Notes: a model not told the origin generated them from the letters alone. 64,000 nt of DNA from Branchiostoma floridae (GCF_000003815.2 NC_049991.1:16372971-16436970); one strand, 5' to 3'; positions 26,070 to 39,000 are shown, counted from the first letter of the stretch. Numbers and translations are program-made.

Positions 26070-26075
26070 AATAAA
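26070..26075 (+). terminator. Poly(A) signal AATAAA for TTC30
   Basis: AATAAA about 480 bp after the stop codon, in the 3' flank. It is the best plus-strand signal before the convergent neighbouring gene begins, so the 3' UTR probably ends near 26,090-26,100. Confidence 0.5.
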
Positions 26076-26508
26076 GGCAGTTTGATCTCATAGATTCTGA
26101 ACACTTGTGCCCGTTTGATTTTTTACCCTGTAAGGAGAACATAGTCATACTATTTCTTATATTTTAGATGGTTTGGTGCTTTGAAGACAAAAAAGCTTAA
26201 ACTAATAGTAAGATGTATTTAGCTTGTTCCGTCTATTACAGCATTTATCTTTTTGGAGCTTTCATTCCTCTCCTTCCACCACCTTTTACCTCCCCATCCA
26301 AAGCAAACTGTGTAGAGTGAGGAAAATTGTGTGTAATGTCTTTCTTAAGGACACAATATCTAGCTGAATGTATTCTCAGTCTCATGTACTCTCAGACATC
26401 CACTAGCCTAACCACTCAGCCATTGGACACCACATAATACATTGTCACTATGATTTACACAGCTTTACATCATCATAACTAGTATGACTATTTACAGTTC
26501 CTATATTG

Positions 26509-29404
26509 TCATTGTCTCTTCAAAAACAATGTCACCATCATGCCATAGTAGGTTGGCGCTTCCCGGGCCAGGAACTTGTGTGCAAAGCTAACACCCCGTT
26601 CAACCTGGGAGTATAGCATGGCATGAAGCACCCAGAAGCCACCTATACCGCACGACAAGGCCTTGGGATGGAGCTCGTTGGCATGCCTCAGCCACTGCTC
26701 TGCAATAACTGGGTCCCACGTCTCCCCTGCATGATTAACAGCCAGTTGTAGGTGTAAAAGTTGTTATCAAACAATTTTTTAACAACGATATTTGCCCCCC
26801 CTCCTCCATATATATATATAATTATTATATAGTAAGTGGAGGAGGGCTTTGTATAAGCCACACAGGCTTCTTCCCTCCTTCACTTTTGATTACTTTTCTT
26901 TGATGTTATTGCTTTTTATATTGCTTTTTATGTGAAAGATAAAGTTAGGTCCATCATCACCTGATGCTGTAACTCCCTCTGCAGCACTTGTCAGTAGGTC
27001 TGTAGGTGCAGACTTGGCCCACCCTTCAGCGCACCTGCCAAACATGCTGGCAGCATCAGGCTCCACAGCCATGTTCCACCTGGGGTTGGGCTGGTACAGG
27101 GGGTTGTCACAGCTGTGAGGGTGGGTGTGGGCCAGGTCTCCGCTGATGGCCACCACCACACGGGTATCAGACAGGCTGTCGATGAACCCCGACAGAGCTC
27201 TCCCCACCAACACCCGCTGTTTCACTGCCTCCTCACCTCTTAATAGGGACTGGCTGATTAAGACAGAATAAAATAGACAAATGTACAGTGTTGGTACCGG
27301 TGGTTGTCACAGCTGTGGGATAGGTCTCCGCTGATGGCCACAACCACACGGTTGTCAGTCATGCTGTCGATAAACCCTGACAGAGCCCTGCCCACTGACA
27401 CCCGCTGTTTGACTGCCTCCTCACCTCTCAACAGGGACTGGCTGAACAGGTCATAATAAAACATATACAGTATTGCCCCTTGTGCTCAGAAAGTGTGGCA
27501 AACATTAACAACTGTAATGGGAATTTAAACTTGTAAAACAAAAATGTAGGATCATCAATGCAAATATACCTAAAAGATTAATATTTTTTAGATTCTGTAC
27601 CACATAGTAATACCAAGGAAAGTTCATAAGTTGTTGGATAGATTATCATTTGAACCAGCCACTGGCCAACAGGACTGCTCTGTTAGAGCAGGAATTGGAG
27701 ATGACAGACTTTTTGGAAATGTTGGTGATAGTGTCTATTGTTCACTGTCAATGTATTGTATAGTCACCACTCACCATAGTGTCAAGGAAGTACAAAATGT
27801 ATTATTTTCTGTATCTTGAATTCTTCTTAAATCTGTAACCCCTTTGAGAAATTTTTTATGCAATAAGAATTAGAAATAATACAGATCATTAAGTCTGCCA
27901 AATGCTGAAAGAGTTCTTTGGTTGAAGTAATTCATTTTATTTCTTACCTCATAATCAAGTATTTGGCTGGGTTCCTCAGGTTCTTCTGAATGAACCACAG
28001 TGGCACTACCTCTCCCCACCGCAAGGGGGCGTCATAGTTGGTGAAACAGCAGATTCCCTGTGCATCTATTCCGCTGTCCCCCAGGTGGGTGAGAAGTTGA
28101 TTGGCCAATGCCTTGTCCATTGGAAGTTGCAGCTGAGGAGATAAAAGTTTTTATAATTGCTGGGTATTTTCTGTACACTGGTGAAAAATGCAGAAAAAAA
28201 GAACAATTGCTGTTGGTTCCTTTTGGGTCATTCACATTTGCTATGAGAGCAAGCAGGTTTTATGAAAATATAAACCTCCTTGGTGAGAGCAAATTAATGA
28301 CATTCTTGAGAAAATAATGAATGTGCTGTTTTCCGAAGGAAAAGATTGTAGTCGTAGATTCTCGTCAACGGTCAGTTCTGCCATAACCTCGCTGAAATTC
28401 ATAACCCTGTTGATACAACAGAAATAACATAGCAGGCCCTTGAGGAACATATGGCAAATGTTTTCATTAGTGCAGCTTTTGCCAGATAAGAGACAGTACC
28501 TATAAATGTTAAGATAAGTATTGCTGAAAAATCTTTCAGTGAATTCGACTCGTCTTAAGGCTTTACCTTGATGTCGTCCCAGCAGTCGTTCCATTCCGCT
28601 GTGCCCTTGGCGGTCGGGTTGACAAACACACCCACAGACTTGGACAGGCTGATGCCGTGTGGGGTGTGCAGGATAACCAGGTCTGGGGACATACGCCTAA
28701 CCTCCTCACCTGCAGTGATGCAAGCTGAGGGTGGCAAGAAAGTTGGATTAAGTGATGATAATTGAGGAACAGTGGGGTATAAATCTCAAACTTGTGTCGT
28801 TGTTGTCTATGACTTTAATATCGCAGACCTTGAATCACTGGCTTCAAATAAACATGTATACGACAGTTTAGTAATAGATAGAAGATGGGCGTGGCTTGAT
28901 TATGTGAAATAGGGGTTGCCCCACCCACAAGGGGGTTCCTTTAACACCCGAGGCGAAGCCGAGGCAAAGTTGTCTCGCTCGTTGAAGACAGAGGATGGGT
29001 CGAATAGTTAAAGCGACAACAATGTATGTCGGCGGTTGGAATTAAATTTCCCGCGAACGGCCAACAGCCCTATGGCTCTGAGAAAATACACTTCCGGGTG
29101 ACAATTTTCGATTCTAGGACATCTAGCTATAACGTTAACGTAACATATAATATTAGATGTGCACAAAAAGGGGCCTCATCGAGTAGGCTACATCGGTATC
29201 TATATGTGTCAGCTGTACCGTTAATGCATTCATTTAGAAAGTTCTATTCAGTTCTGACAAACCTTTGTACAGATTGGAGCACGACGTTTTCATGCCATCG
29301 TCCAGGGCGCCGTTTCGCTGTCGACAAGCTTCGTTCGAGGAATTCGAGTCGCCGTCGAAAATCATCGTGCCGTGCGGCAAGACCACGCTCCCCACCAACA
29401 CCAT
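26509..29404 (-). CDS. LigB-domain protein, class III extradiol dioxygenase family
   Basis: Five minus-strand exons give 331 aa: 29404-29263, 28724-28567, 28132-27948, 27253-26961, 26726-26509. Phases all agree and the stop is TGA. The protein starts MVLVGSVVLPHG. It carries LHTPHG (His70), LRWGEVVPLWF (Glu141), VVVAISGDLAHTHPH (His204, His206) and a C-terminal ALSCGIGGFWVLHAML. These match the LigB fold (PF02900), in which conserved His and Glu residues bind a metal for ring-opening of catechol-type substrates. The residue roles here are inferred from position. Related groups include DODA/YgiD and several uncharacterised LigB proteins; the substrate cannot be told from sequence. The start has a near-perfect context (ACCACCATGG). 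There is no signal peptide, so it is probably intracellular. Exon 2 could also begin at 28709, 15 nt further in, without changing frame. Confidence 0.85.
26794..26847. repeat. Hairpin with AT-rich loop in LigB gene intron 4
   Basis: GCCCCCCCTCCTCCA (26794-26808) is near-complementary to TGGAGGAGGGC (26837-26847) around a (TA)n-rich loop. Confidence 0.7.
27285..27441 (-). pseudogene. Ghost copy of LigB gene exon 4 (partial tandem duplication)
   Basis: On the minus strand a second copy of the start of exon 4 lies just upstream of the real one, with its own acceptor (TGTTCAG|CCAGTCCC). It reads SQSLLRGEEAVKQRVSVGRA and on to AISGDLSHSCDN. Compared with the intact exon it lacks four residues, THPH, so it has lost a likely metal-binding histidine. 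It then runs to a stop (..FILS) without a donor. Confidence 0.85.
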
Positions 29405-30383
29405 GGTGGTAGCGTATGGGGAGGTTTTAGCTCGTGAACAGTTGGCGAGAAAGAGATACAAAGTTCCTGTTTCAGTCGTTCAGTCGGGAAAGGTTTAATG
29501 CTTTCTGACCTCTGGGGTGAAAGGTCGAAATGGGTCGCCTGCTTATCCTGAATCTAAATGTAAAAGTATGTCCGCTTGTAGAGTACTGCAGTCATGCCTT
29601 CCAATGAAGCTTGAAATGGGTATGTTGTGTATGTCATATCGACGTACATACGCAGATACGTGGGTTCCGCTCGTTTTTTTTTTTTTTCATGTGGCAGTAA
29701 TTTACTAAAACGTGCCGCTGAAAAGACGGCTAACGTTATCTGTAATGAGTAGTGTCGACGACAGGTGGCGTTTCTGCGCCAGCATTTTTTGCTCCAGTTT
29801 GTTGGTGTTTTTCATCTCTTCCTGCCTGGTGACGTCAGTTTTCAACCCCCGTGAATATTTCATTCGAACTACCAGTAACGTGAGGGAAATCATCACATGA
29901 TGAATTTTACCAAAACTAGACTTCGTACATAACATCAATTCTCATAATTACACTGGGTGTCATAGTATTAGTAACGTTAGCGCCACATAAAATAAAAATA
30001 AAAATTGTAATGGAAGCCATCTCAAGATTGTCTTGAACACCCAAATATCTTAAGTATACATTCATGAAGATTACTGATGCTGTATTGGTACATCTCTATA
30101 AATCAATCAACGTTCATGATTTTTTCCTCCATGTGGCGGTGTTATGGCATCCGGTGGAATTATGAGAGTTGAAGTTGATTCTTTTTAACCTCCATGAGTT
30201 AATTGGCTCCGCCAAATCCTTGCAATAAGACTTGAAAATTGCCCCTTCCGTCTCTTACACTCCCTGATGACGTCAGCAGTTGAACATAACATGTACAGTT
30301 AGATCATTTCGTGTCGGTATGATACACGATGCTGACATCACTAAGTTCTGACGTCATTGCGTTCTGACGTTACCAATACTTAC
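29405..30383. other. Intergenic, upstream flank of the LigB gene
   Basis: No conserved exon was seen. It includes a T-rich tract near 29,678 and small repeat fragments around 30,120-30,200 with CCTCCATG motifs similar to repeat family 1. Confidence 0.4.
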
Positions 30384-30756
30384 AAGCCGAGGCCGTGCAT
30401 CTGGTTCATCCAGTTGAACCAACGTCTCAGTAACTTCCTTTATAAAGAAGTGATCCACATATTTTCCCATGCAAAAATCTTTAAAAACATCCTGTTTTTG
30501 CAAGTACATGTGTATGTGAGTGCCTGGAACTGCCTGCTGGATTGTCATCTCAGATTTAATTATTTCCGATGAACCCGGCCACCATTTTCGCCCCCGCCCC
30601 TGCTGACATGTAGATTTATTTTCACCAGGACGTTTCCTTGTTTTCAACATCCTGGAATTTCTTGGCTGACCCATGCCATGGTGTTTATGAAGATCTTTCT
30701 CAAAGTCCTGTTTCCCTTTGTTTAAAGGGCACATAGTGTATCTTTGGTCGGCATCT
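30384..30756 (-). CDS. Possible exon of an unidentified minus-strand gene
   Basis: An open frame of about 117-124 codons lies between an acceptor (TTTCCATTTAG) ending at 30757 and a strong donor (CTT|GTAAGTATT) after 30384. It has an internal ATG at 30734. The first part is basic (KTRKRPGENK) and the end reads FIKEVTETLVQLDEPDARPR. The composition looks protein-like, without low complexity, but I do not recognise a family and found no partner exon. It may belong to a gene with a long following intron or be a leading exon of the LigB transcription unit. Confidence 0.35.
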
Positions 30757-33700
30757 AAATGGAAATTTTTAAAAACATGGCCTTGGCAATATCTCCACCT
30801 AATACTGATAAATGATTGAGTTATTCGACACGTCCTTCGATGACGGCGTCAACACTTAGTCTTAACTGTGACCTTCATATTCCTCCGAACAGCTGCAAGG
30901 TCAAGGCGCTGTAATGCCGAATCCGCTGGGAAATTTAAGGTCACGGCAATTAACACGTTGTGTGTCGACACTCGGAACACTCATGGTCTACAGTGGCTTC
31001 TGAGAATACATGTATGAAATTGCGTCATTTGTCCGTCGGAAAAGATCCTTGTTCAAGACTTTCCTGTCATAAAATCGTTGGTGTCAACACAGATTTAACT
31101 CTAAGTTATTAACTAGTGAAGTGAATCAACAAGAACTACTGAATATACATGATACAAATGTGTATATGACTACAGTAAGGGCACCATAAAGCTTGGAGGA
31201 GTGATCAGCCTCGTACATACCATTTTATAGATACTTGACCTGGAGAGGCAAACTACTGAAATCTTACTCAGCACAACTACCAAGTAATGTATCAACGCCT
31301 TGCCATTGAAGTGAACAATTCGATTGTAATAGACGTCGTAGATTTAACAGCATATCTGTACTGAGTGCACACTGGTGACAGAACAATGCCCAAACTCTCC
31401 CTTATGTCCGAGAGTGACACGTACTGAGAGGACCGGGTCTGTTTGACGAATGATCACCTTGTTTGCAGGTAAGTCAGTGGCTGATTGATGACGTTTGCTG
31501 AGCGCCTTGCCACATTCCGGACAGCGAAGGAGAAAGAAAGGCCAGGTCAGCTAGCCTCTTGTCTGCCGTAGGGGGGACATTCGGTCATTCGGTCTTCTGA
31601 TCTGCATGATGTCGGTGTTCTTCCCTACAGTCGTGTTTCTTGTGTCTTATTTTGGTGATCCTTGTGGCATCTATTCTTGAAACGTCCCCGGGGCACGGAA
31701 CTGTTATATATATGCGCCAGATTGAAATGTTCAGAATGCTTTAGTTTCTCCCTGATAGGTCTTTAATAAGTCAACAAGGCCAACAGGTCTGCCCCATCCA
31801 CATCTCGCTTAATCTTAATCCTTTCGCTCTATTTTGTTCGCGATAAAATTCTCCAACGCTACTTCATTAAATTTACAACTGTATTAAGAAGCGAGAAGAA
31901 GTTGAACCTGTACATACTAGCTTGCAGTAGTCTCTGTAGATGTAGAAAGATACCACTTTTCTTATATCAATTTGTACCTTATCGCACTTAGCTTGCTTGT
32001 TTGAGCATAAATGTATAATAAAGGTCCTCCATTCATTCATTAAAATGTTTTCGCAACACGCATCTCTTCGGGCCAAATATGTATTGGCCACCACTACTCA
32101 GCAACAAGGATCACTTACGGAAACGACTGATTGATTTATTGCGTTTGTTATGAAGTGGTTAAGGCTCATTTCTCACAAATGAGCCCCCGACTGCCTGCCA
32201 ACTCACCATGCCGGTGTTTCTTGGCAACGCACGACCATAAACGTGTCATCACTCGCCAACCGTCGTCAGAAATACGACCAGCGAGTGAGTCGGATGTCAA
32301 TGATGACCACTGGCCTCTTCTTATCAGTAAATTACGACCTCACGCGGGCTACTGTGCCGAAAATGTGATCCGTTAGCGGTTTTACAGCGAACTAACGAGC
32401 CAGACTACAAAGGATTTGGTATCAGGAGCATGTTCTTGTAGATAAGGAAAATGGATTGGTCACAAATCCTAGGATAGGCCAGACCACATGGCCAGCGGCT
32501 TGGGCATAGGTCACCGTGAGAGGCCTACTGAGTAGATCAGCCGATTCATGTCGCACACTGATGAATCATAGTCTTATACTTAGAGTTTTATACTTATAAC
32601 TAGTGCTTTTGTAGATGACATGCAAATCACTTATACATTTACATAATTTATGAATGCTGATGTTCATCATGGACCAACGCACACATGTCACAAGTATGAA
32701 ATCCCCATCATGTATCATTAAATGGTTCTGTAATTATACTAAGTTTACACCTCACCTTGTCTTATATCAACATGCCTAAGCTTATGAATCTCTTTACATT
32801 TACTTACATCGAACTTACTCGAATTTCATAAAAGTTTGAATAACTTTGGAACATTGAGAGAAATGGGACTGGTGTCGACAATGAAGAGTCGTGTAATGTT
32901 ACTGTTTCGATAGCAGCTTATATTACGTCTTTGATATTGTGTCTATCCATCATTTCATTGGTATTGTCTTTGAGGAGACCATAGAGAGCATCTTTGTGAA
33001 AAGCAGTAAGTCATGGTTGTTTCATATTAACGGCAGTTCGGAGCCGCCCGCTATGTGTCGCTTGTTTACCGTATAGGTCACTACATGACCTCCTTAATAC
33101 TTAATTATTGTTAGAGGCGTATCCAAGAATATGTGCTGCATGTTTAAGATACGTACTTCTACTGCAAGTTATTCTTCAACTTCCAGCCCGAGTCCGGCAG
33201 CCCAACAGATTATCGTTATTCTGTACTGTACTGAAACAAATGAGAATCCATATTGCGCAGAGAGATTATCTCTGAGATTTGCCGGGCTAATGTCCGTGTA
33301 ATGCGTCCCTAATGACCTGTCACGCTCCATCGCTAATCAGGCCTGCGCTAATCTCATGCTCCGCCCCAGTTTCCAAACAGACCACATGTGTCCTCCATCT
33401 TTTTAATGTGGTCAAAGTTCATCTGTCCCGGCATTCCATCCAGGAGAAGTTGCGCTGGTGCACAAACGGTGTGACACAGTCGCCATCTAAAGTTTTCGCC
33501 TCACCTCAGGGAAGATCGGCAGTGATTGGGTAGGTGTGTAAGTCATCTGTAATTGGTTAGGACGACGTGTGTGTTGTTGTTGTCAGCTCTCTGTGACAGA
33601 CTGGGGATCCAGACGAGCCCTGAAACAGGGTGACATATGACTGAGCGGTAGACGCTGGGCCCCTTGGTTCGGTTTAGCTTCGCTTGTCAGGTTTGCGGAC

Positions 33701-34626
33701 GGCCTGTCTGTTTGGACGTTTGCGCCGACTACTGTTCCTGTCTTCACTGTATGTATGCGCACTTTTATGTAAACGGTGAGTCTTTAAGTGTTTTAGTGCT
33801 GTGGCAGTAATGTGTGAGCTCTCTCGGTTCTAGTGGAATCGGAGCTTGTTTTCTCTGTAACATTGCCCGGTTTGATCCTGTTATGTGCTCTACGCTATAC
33901 ATGATGACAATAGCCCTTTGAAACTCTCCCCTCTCTTCAATTACCAGACACGCATATCTCAGCGGGCCCGACCTCCCGAAAGGGACACAAGGAACGGAGG
34001 TTTGCAACGAAAACATTGCATCAGGCGACAACAATCACATTGTTGACTGGGGTACCCACTGTCTTGACCGCAAAGCAGGCTTGGCACGCAAATACTCTCA
34101 GCACGGGGGCGGACGACCCTGGTGAACCTGAAACAACCCAGGAAAAAAATTCTCCTTCTGCGACAAACAACAAGACGCGCCGTAAATAGGAAGTTCGTCA
34201 CGGCTGCGGAGATTGGTTGGAGCGGCGACTGAAATTTAAACCCGACCATTCGGAGGGTTCATGTTCTCGGGAAAACACGTGGTGACACGCAGGACGACGG
34301 CCTGACCCCGTCTGGCTCAAGGAAACTCCAATCGCCCGATGACAAGTACAATAAATAAATCGCGATCGTGATTTTCTACAGGAGTCATCATCTCGTCGAC
34401 GACGTTCGTTTGTGCACGTGCGTCCTCGGCCTGCCCGGAGCTGCCTTCCGTCGGGACTTTGTCGTGCGCTGTTCGTGAGTTGTCGTCACCCCTGGTCTCC
34501 AGGGGAAGCCTGCTAATTCCTAGCATTTTCTCCTTGCGCCATTCAGCAGTGCCCAAGCGAGGATAATACCCGTCCTTTTCCATCAAAGGTTTGGCCCGCA
34601 GTCTAAAGAGGATCCTCCGAGATGAG
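30757..34626. other. Intergenic, repeat fragments
   Basis: No gene was recognised. Around 32,600-32,720 there are fragments of repeat family 1 (TGACATGCAAAT.., ACATTTACATAATTTATG). A GTGAGA donor-like site at 34627 after GATCCTCCGAGATGAG could end a 5' UTR exon of the downstream galaxin-like gene, but this is weak. Confidence 0.35.
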
Positions 34627-35954
34627 GTGAGATTTACACGTGTTTTTACTACTGTTGGATTACTTTGAACGGTTTAGAGCCATGTTTATCTTCACAACAC
34701 GATGTTGCCCGTATTTCGTTAGATTTTCCTTTATTTGCTCAGTACAGGGGAATATTAAGGAACGCCTTTATGTTTGTCCTGCGGGAGGGTTAGCTGTAAA
34801 GGTCAGTGGGAGATAAATCTTGTTCACGGCCCTGCAGAGTACTTGTAGTGACGTTTCCTGTCCGACCGGAAACCGGCCAACTTCAGGAACGCGCCCTTCG
34901 TTCTAGTAGCTTCCCGTAGCCTTGGGCAAAATTCGTCGAAAGTTTCTGGCCCAGCTTCTCCCGTTTTGGAAGCACATTTTCATTATTTTGTATCAACCCC
35001 GTGTGGACGGTCTTCGAATCCCCTGTCAGTCTATCGGTCTTTAACCTAAAAATGTCCTTGTCGTCTTTCACCGTGGAATATATCAATTGTCCGTCAGGGT
35101 ATCAGCTGGTAGGTTGCGGTGTATTTGGCCGGTTTCCAGACAGCTAACCTATAGACCCGCGGCCCAGCACAAAAGCCTGGACTTCCCCTTCAGCGGGGCG
35201 GAACAAATAAAACATTACGACACAGGCGCGGTTTGATACTCAGTCTTACTGATACTTCTGGTGTAACCTTGGCTTTGGCGTCCCCTCAAAGTAATGTTAA
35301 AATCACAAACATAAGGTTAACACCGCTGAGACAAAGACCTCGCTGACACATTTGACGAACAGACAAACCTCGGCTCACATTTCACATGGTGTAGGAATAC
35401 CCCCGGCTCTGTAGTGGAAGGGATCCTACAAACAGATCAGGTAGAGTTGTATACAAGAGACCACTCCACGGCGCTGACCTCTGACCTCTCATTGGTGGGT
35501 CAGAAGTGCCTCCCGAGGCAAGGGGGACTCGAACTGGCACTAGTACTAGTGGAAGGTCCCGGGAAGTTGTTTCAGTGACTCAACCTACGAGCTCACAGCG
35601 GTCGTAGCGGTTTAGGGTTCGAACCCCAATTGGGACCTGACCGTGACGGAAGGTCGTGGTCATTAGCGGTGTATCCACTTTCCATCAACAGACGTAAAAC
35701 AACCGGATTCCCTACACTCAGCTCAGAACGTTCGCGAGGATTCCCGTTAGAGCGAAGCCAGCCATTTCTCCGGGCTGGTGCCAGACGCGGGTTTAGTGGC
35801 AGGGACTGGCGGACGTATATCCACACCTTGGGATTTTCCTTATCTGACAGCCGGGGTTCAGGAGATCCCACCACACGGGGAGGTTTAAAGTTCAGCCGTG
35901 TAATCTGCAGGGACGGGAAGGAGGAATAATGTGGCCTTTCTCTCCCCTTGATAG
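34627..35954. other. Upstream region / possible 5' UTR intron of galaxin-like gene
   Basis: No coding exon was seen. A GGGTTCGAACCCC motif at 35615-35627 resembles a tRNA B box and may mark a decayed tRNA-derived element. Overlapping open frames on both strands at 35,593-35,929 are shadows of GC-rich sequence. The region ends in an acceptor (CTCTCCCCTTGATAG, to 35954) 10 nt before the start codon, so at least one non-coding exon lies upstream. Confidence 0.4.
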
Positions 35955-35964
35955 GTCCAAGAAG

Positions 35965-36034
35965 ATGCTGCTACTGGTATCGGGACTCTTCCTGGTATTG
36001 TGGAGAAACGTCGAGGCCGCAGCCGCCGATTCAG
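35965..36034 (+). CDS. Galaxin-like gene exon 1: signal peptide
   Basis: 23 codons: MLLLVSGLFLVLW followed by RNVEAAAADS, a short hydrophobic core and an Ala-rich cleavage region, with predicted cleavage after ..VEA or AAA. Ends in phase 1 (TCAG|GTAGGT). The start codon was chosen because it is the first ATG after the acceptor and gives a clean secretory signal. Confidence 0.85.
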
Positions 36035-39000
36035 GTAGGTCCTTGTGATTTGGTGCCTTCGGGGCCCTTTGTGCCGTGTAGTGATTTTAGCCAACAAATC
36101 GTAGCGTTTATGTCTCGGGGCTAGCTCGCCAAGGAAAATTGTTCCTAGGGCGTCGCGGGGTAGCGGGCTTCTGGAGTTGATTTACTTCGATAGCACAAGT
36201 ACCAAGTTATTTGCCATTCCATCTTGGGAGGGCATATTTACATACGTACGAAGAGGCCGGTAGCACAAATACCGGTATGGCACAATGTAGTTCTTGCATG
36301 GTGGGAAAGATACATTGCAATCGCCAGGCAATTAGAACTATAACTTTGTGCAGACATGCATGCCGCCACAGCTAGCGTCGGGGCTGCCCCTTTTCTATTC
36401 TTGAACAGGTGATGCGAAATCAATCAAGGAAATAACCCTTTGTTAGGTACAATTGTTCCGTAGTCTGTGCCTGCAACAGACTTTGGACCCTTCCCATTAC
36501 CGTGAAGTTGGGTTATGTCCTTGATCTAACTAGTTATGGTCCCTTCTTTCCCCACACCCTAACCTGTTCACTTGTGTGTGTCAGCGCCCGTAACATGTGT
36601 CCCCTCAGGGGCAAGCCGACGTGAACCCGGCCACTCCAAGGTCTGGCGGAGTCACAGCCTTAAACGATCTAAACCAAATATGTGTGGTACTTAGGAAAAG
36701 CTGAGGTGCATGTGTGCAGTGTGTATACCCGTGACGTTCCCCCTACTCTGCCCTCCCCACAGCCTTGGATCAGTTTTCAAAAACAGCTGGCAGCGGTCTG
36801 AGCGTGGTGCTAGGTCGGCACCTGTACAAATACCACTCCGGAGTGGCCGCGGAAGAGTGTGCGAGACGGTGCGTGCAGGAGGAAGACTTTGTCTGCCGGT
36901 CCTTCGATATCAATAAAGTTGGGTGCTACGTCATAGCGGAAAACTGGCCGAGTGCGCCCGAGGACAAGTACAAATGCACGTCCCCGGAGTGCGGATGGGA
37001 CCACTACGAGCGACTAGGTACGTGGCGGCAACGTCGTTTCCTGGCCTAGTGCTTCCTCGCGCCTGGCCACCCCTATCACACAGTTCACAGGTCCGTCATA
37101 ACACTGCAACTGTGGTGCCTGACGGTCTGTCGAACTTGTATATAGGGGTGGTCAGGGTGTTGTATGTGTGCTTGCCGGAGTTCGACGGTCTGACGTTCGG
37201 AACACCTTCCACTGCGCCTCACCGTGTGTCGAGACCAGTCCGTGCACTCTCTCAGTCTCTGCCATGCCTTTTCTCTTGCTGTGCTGCTGCATATGCTTTG
37301 CTTTTTATTTTCAGTCTTTTTTTTTTTCATTTCGAAGAGTCCGTGTGCGTGTCTTGTCCAGGACATACATGTAACGGTATTTCAAGGTCACCAACTAGTG
37401 CTCACTTAAGCTGCACACGAGCTCCGCACAAGAATATTTGGTCAAAATTGCCAACACAGCACTTTTTTTCTCATTGAATTAGTTAGTCTTCACTTTACAC
37501 TGCACAGATCTTCCACTGAAACTGATTCATGACTTTTACTTTTAGGCAGAAAACGTCTCGTTTCAGGTTTGTACATTTACCCGTCATGTTGTGCAGTGCA
37601 AAAGGACGGTGTAAACCTGGAAACACTAGTAAAGGGCTTGGGCCATGGGGGAGGGGGATAGGCTAAGGTTGAGACCCGGGACATGTTCGTAGCGTTAGTG
37701 AACAGGCCCTTACCACAGTTCTGGGCGCGAATGTCAGCCTCCACACACCCATTACTTTCACACAGGGGGCAGAGTCGACATTGATTATTTTCACAGACTT
37801 CGAATTCATCCCCAAGGGCAGGTCCAATTATGGGAGAAGTCAGCTCGGAAATCTGTTCGCGGTTTCCGTTTTCACACCAAGAATGTGAGCAGACACAGAC
37901 AGGTTTAAAACGTGATCTGTGGAGTGTGGGTCGGCAGTTTTTTGGTCCCCAGGTTAACCACCATGTTTTCTCTCCATAATCGCCCAGACGTCTTGTTTTC
38001 GCCCTTGTAAGTCGGATTAGAGCCATTGTGGTCTGCCCGGCTGGTCTAAAAACAAGCCACGCTCTGCTTTCTTTATGTACAGTAGGCGTTATGGTTCGGT
38101 CGTCGAGGATCCCCTTATGTGCTCAAGAACGCTATTTCTGGGGCTGAGAAAGGAGGCGTAACTCTAGCACGGGATGGGGGACTTACAGAAAAGATCCTAT
38201 CTCTTTGACATGTCACTTAGGGCAGGTCTGAGGCGCTGCGTGTTTGTGTTTCTACCTGTCATCACATTTAGGGCAGGGTCGCCACAGGTATGTCCTGCCA
38301 AATAACACGTATTCTGCGGAGCCTGTCACATACATTCCGTCATATCATTCGCAAACGAGGTGACATTCCTACTAAAATGACCTCCAAAACAGAACAGTCT
38401 CCAATTATCAACCATGGTGCAGTCGATTTTTAAACTATTTCGATTCGATTTCACGTCTGCTTCTAGTACTGTTCATTCTCGATTTCTTCCCTCTTTACAG
38501 TCAACCCTCCTTAACTTGTGGCAAAATGCCTCGTGCGGCCCTCTGATCATCCCCGCAAGTCTAGTCTCCTCTAACCGCAGAAACCTCAGCCCCCATCCCT
38601 GGCAAATGTGCAGTACTAAACGAGATTAGGCTAAAGCTCTTTAGTAGGGACGGTAGCGGCCAAGAGTGCGTGCAGAGCGTCCCAGTCGGCTTAGGCCCAG
38701 CGTCACACTGGGGACGGTCCGAAATGCCAATAGAACTCGTGGCGTTTGTTCTGTGACAGGACAAGACAGAGTGGGATCTCCGGGGAGACCACCAAAGATG
38801 GCCTGGGTTGCTGATGTTACGCATAGCAGGGCGTGCGATAAATGAGACCCGCCGACAAAAAAAGTTTGACCCGCGGTTCGTCCACACAACAGTACTCCGT
38901 CAGCTGGACTTTCGTGAAGTATATTTTCTCGCCAAATTCGATACGTAAGCTGGTCAAACAATTTACACAACTGTTTCAAAATCTTCAGTAGTGAGATTAG

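Noticed and set aside
28241-28594. 117-codon minus-strand open frame with an acceptor-like AACAG, looking like a LigB exon
   Set aside because: It cannot be joined: the preceding exon ends in phase 0 and this acceptor would need phase 2. Skipping it gives a seamless match of IK to LQLPMDKALA, so it is intron.
35593-35929. Open frames of 93-99 codons on both strands upstream of the galaxin-like gene
   Set aside because: No recognised motif, both strands open at once, and a tRNA-like B box nearby suggests repeat origin.
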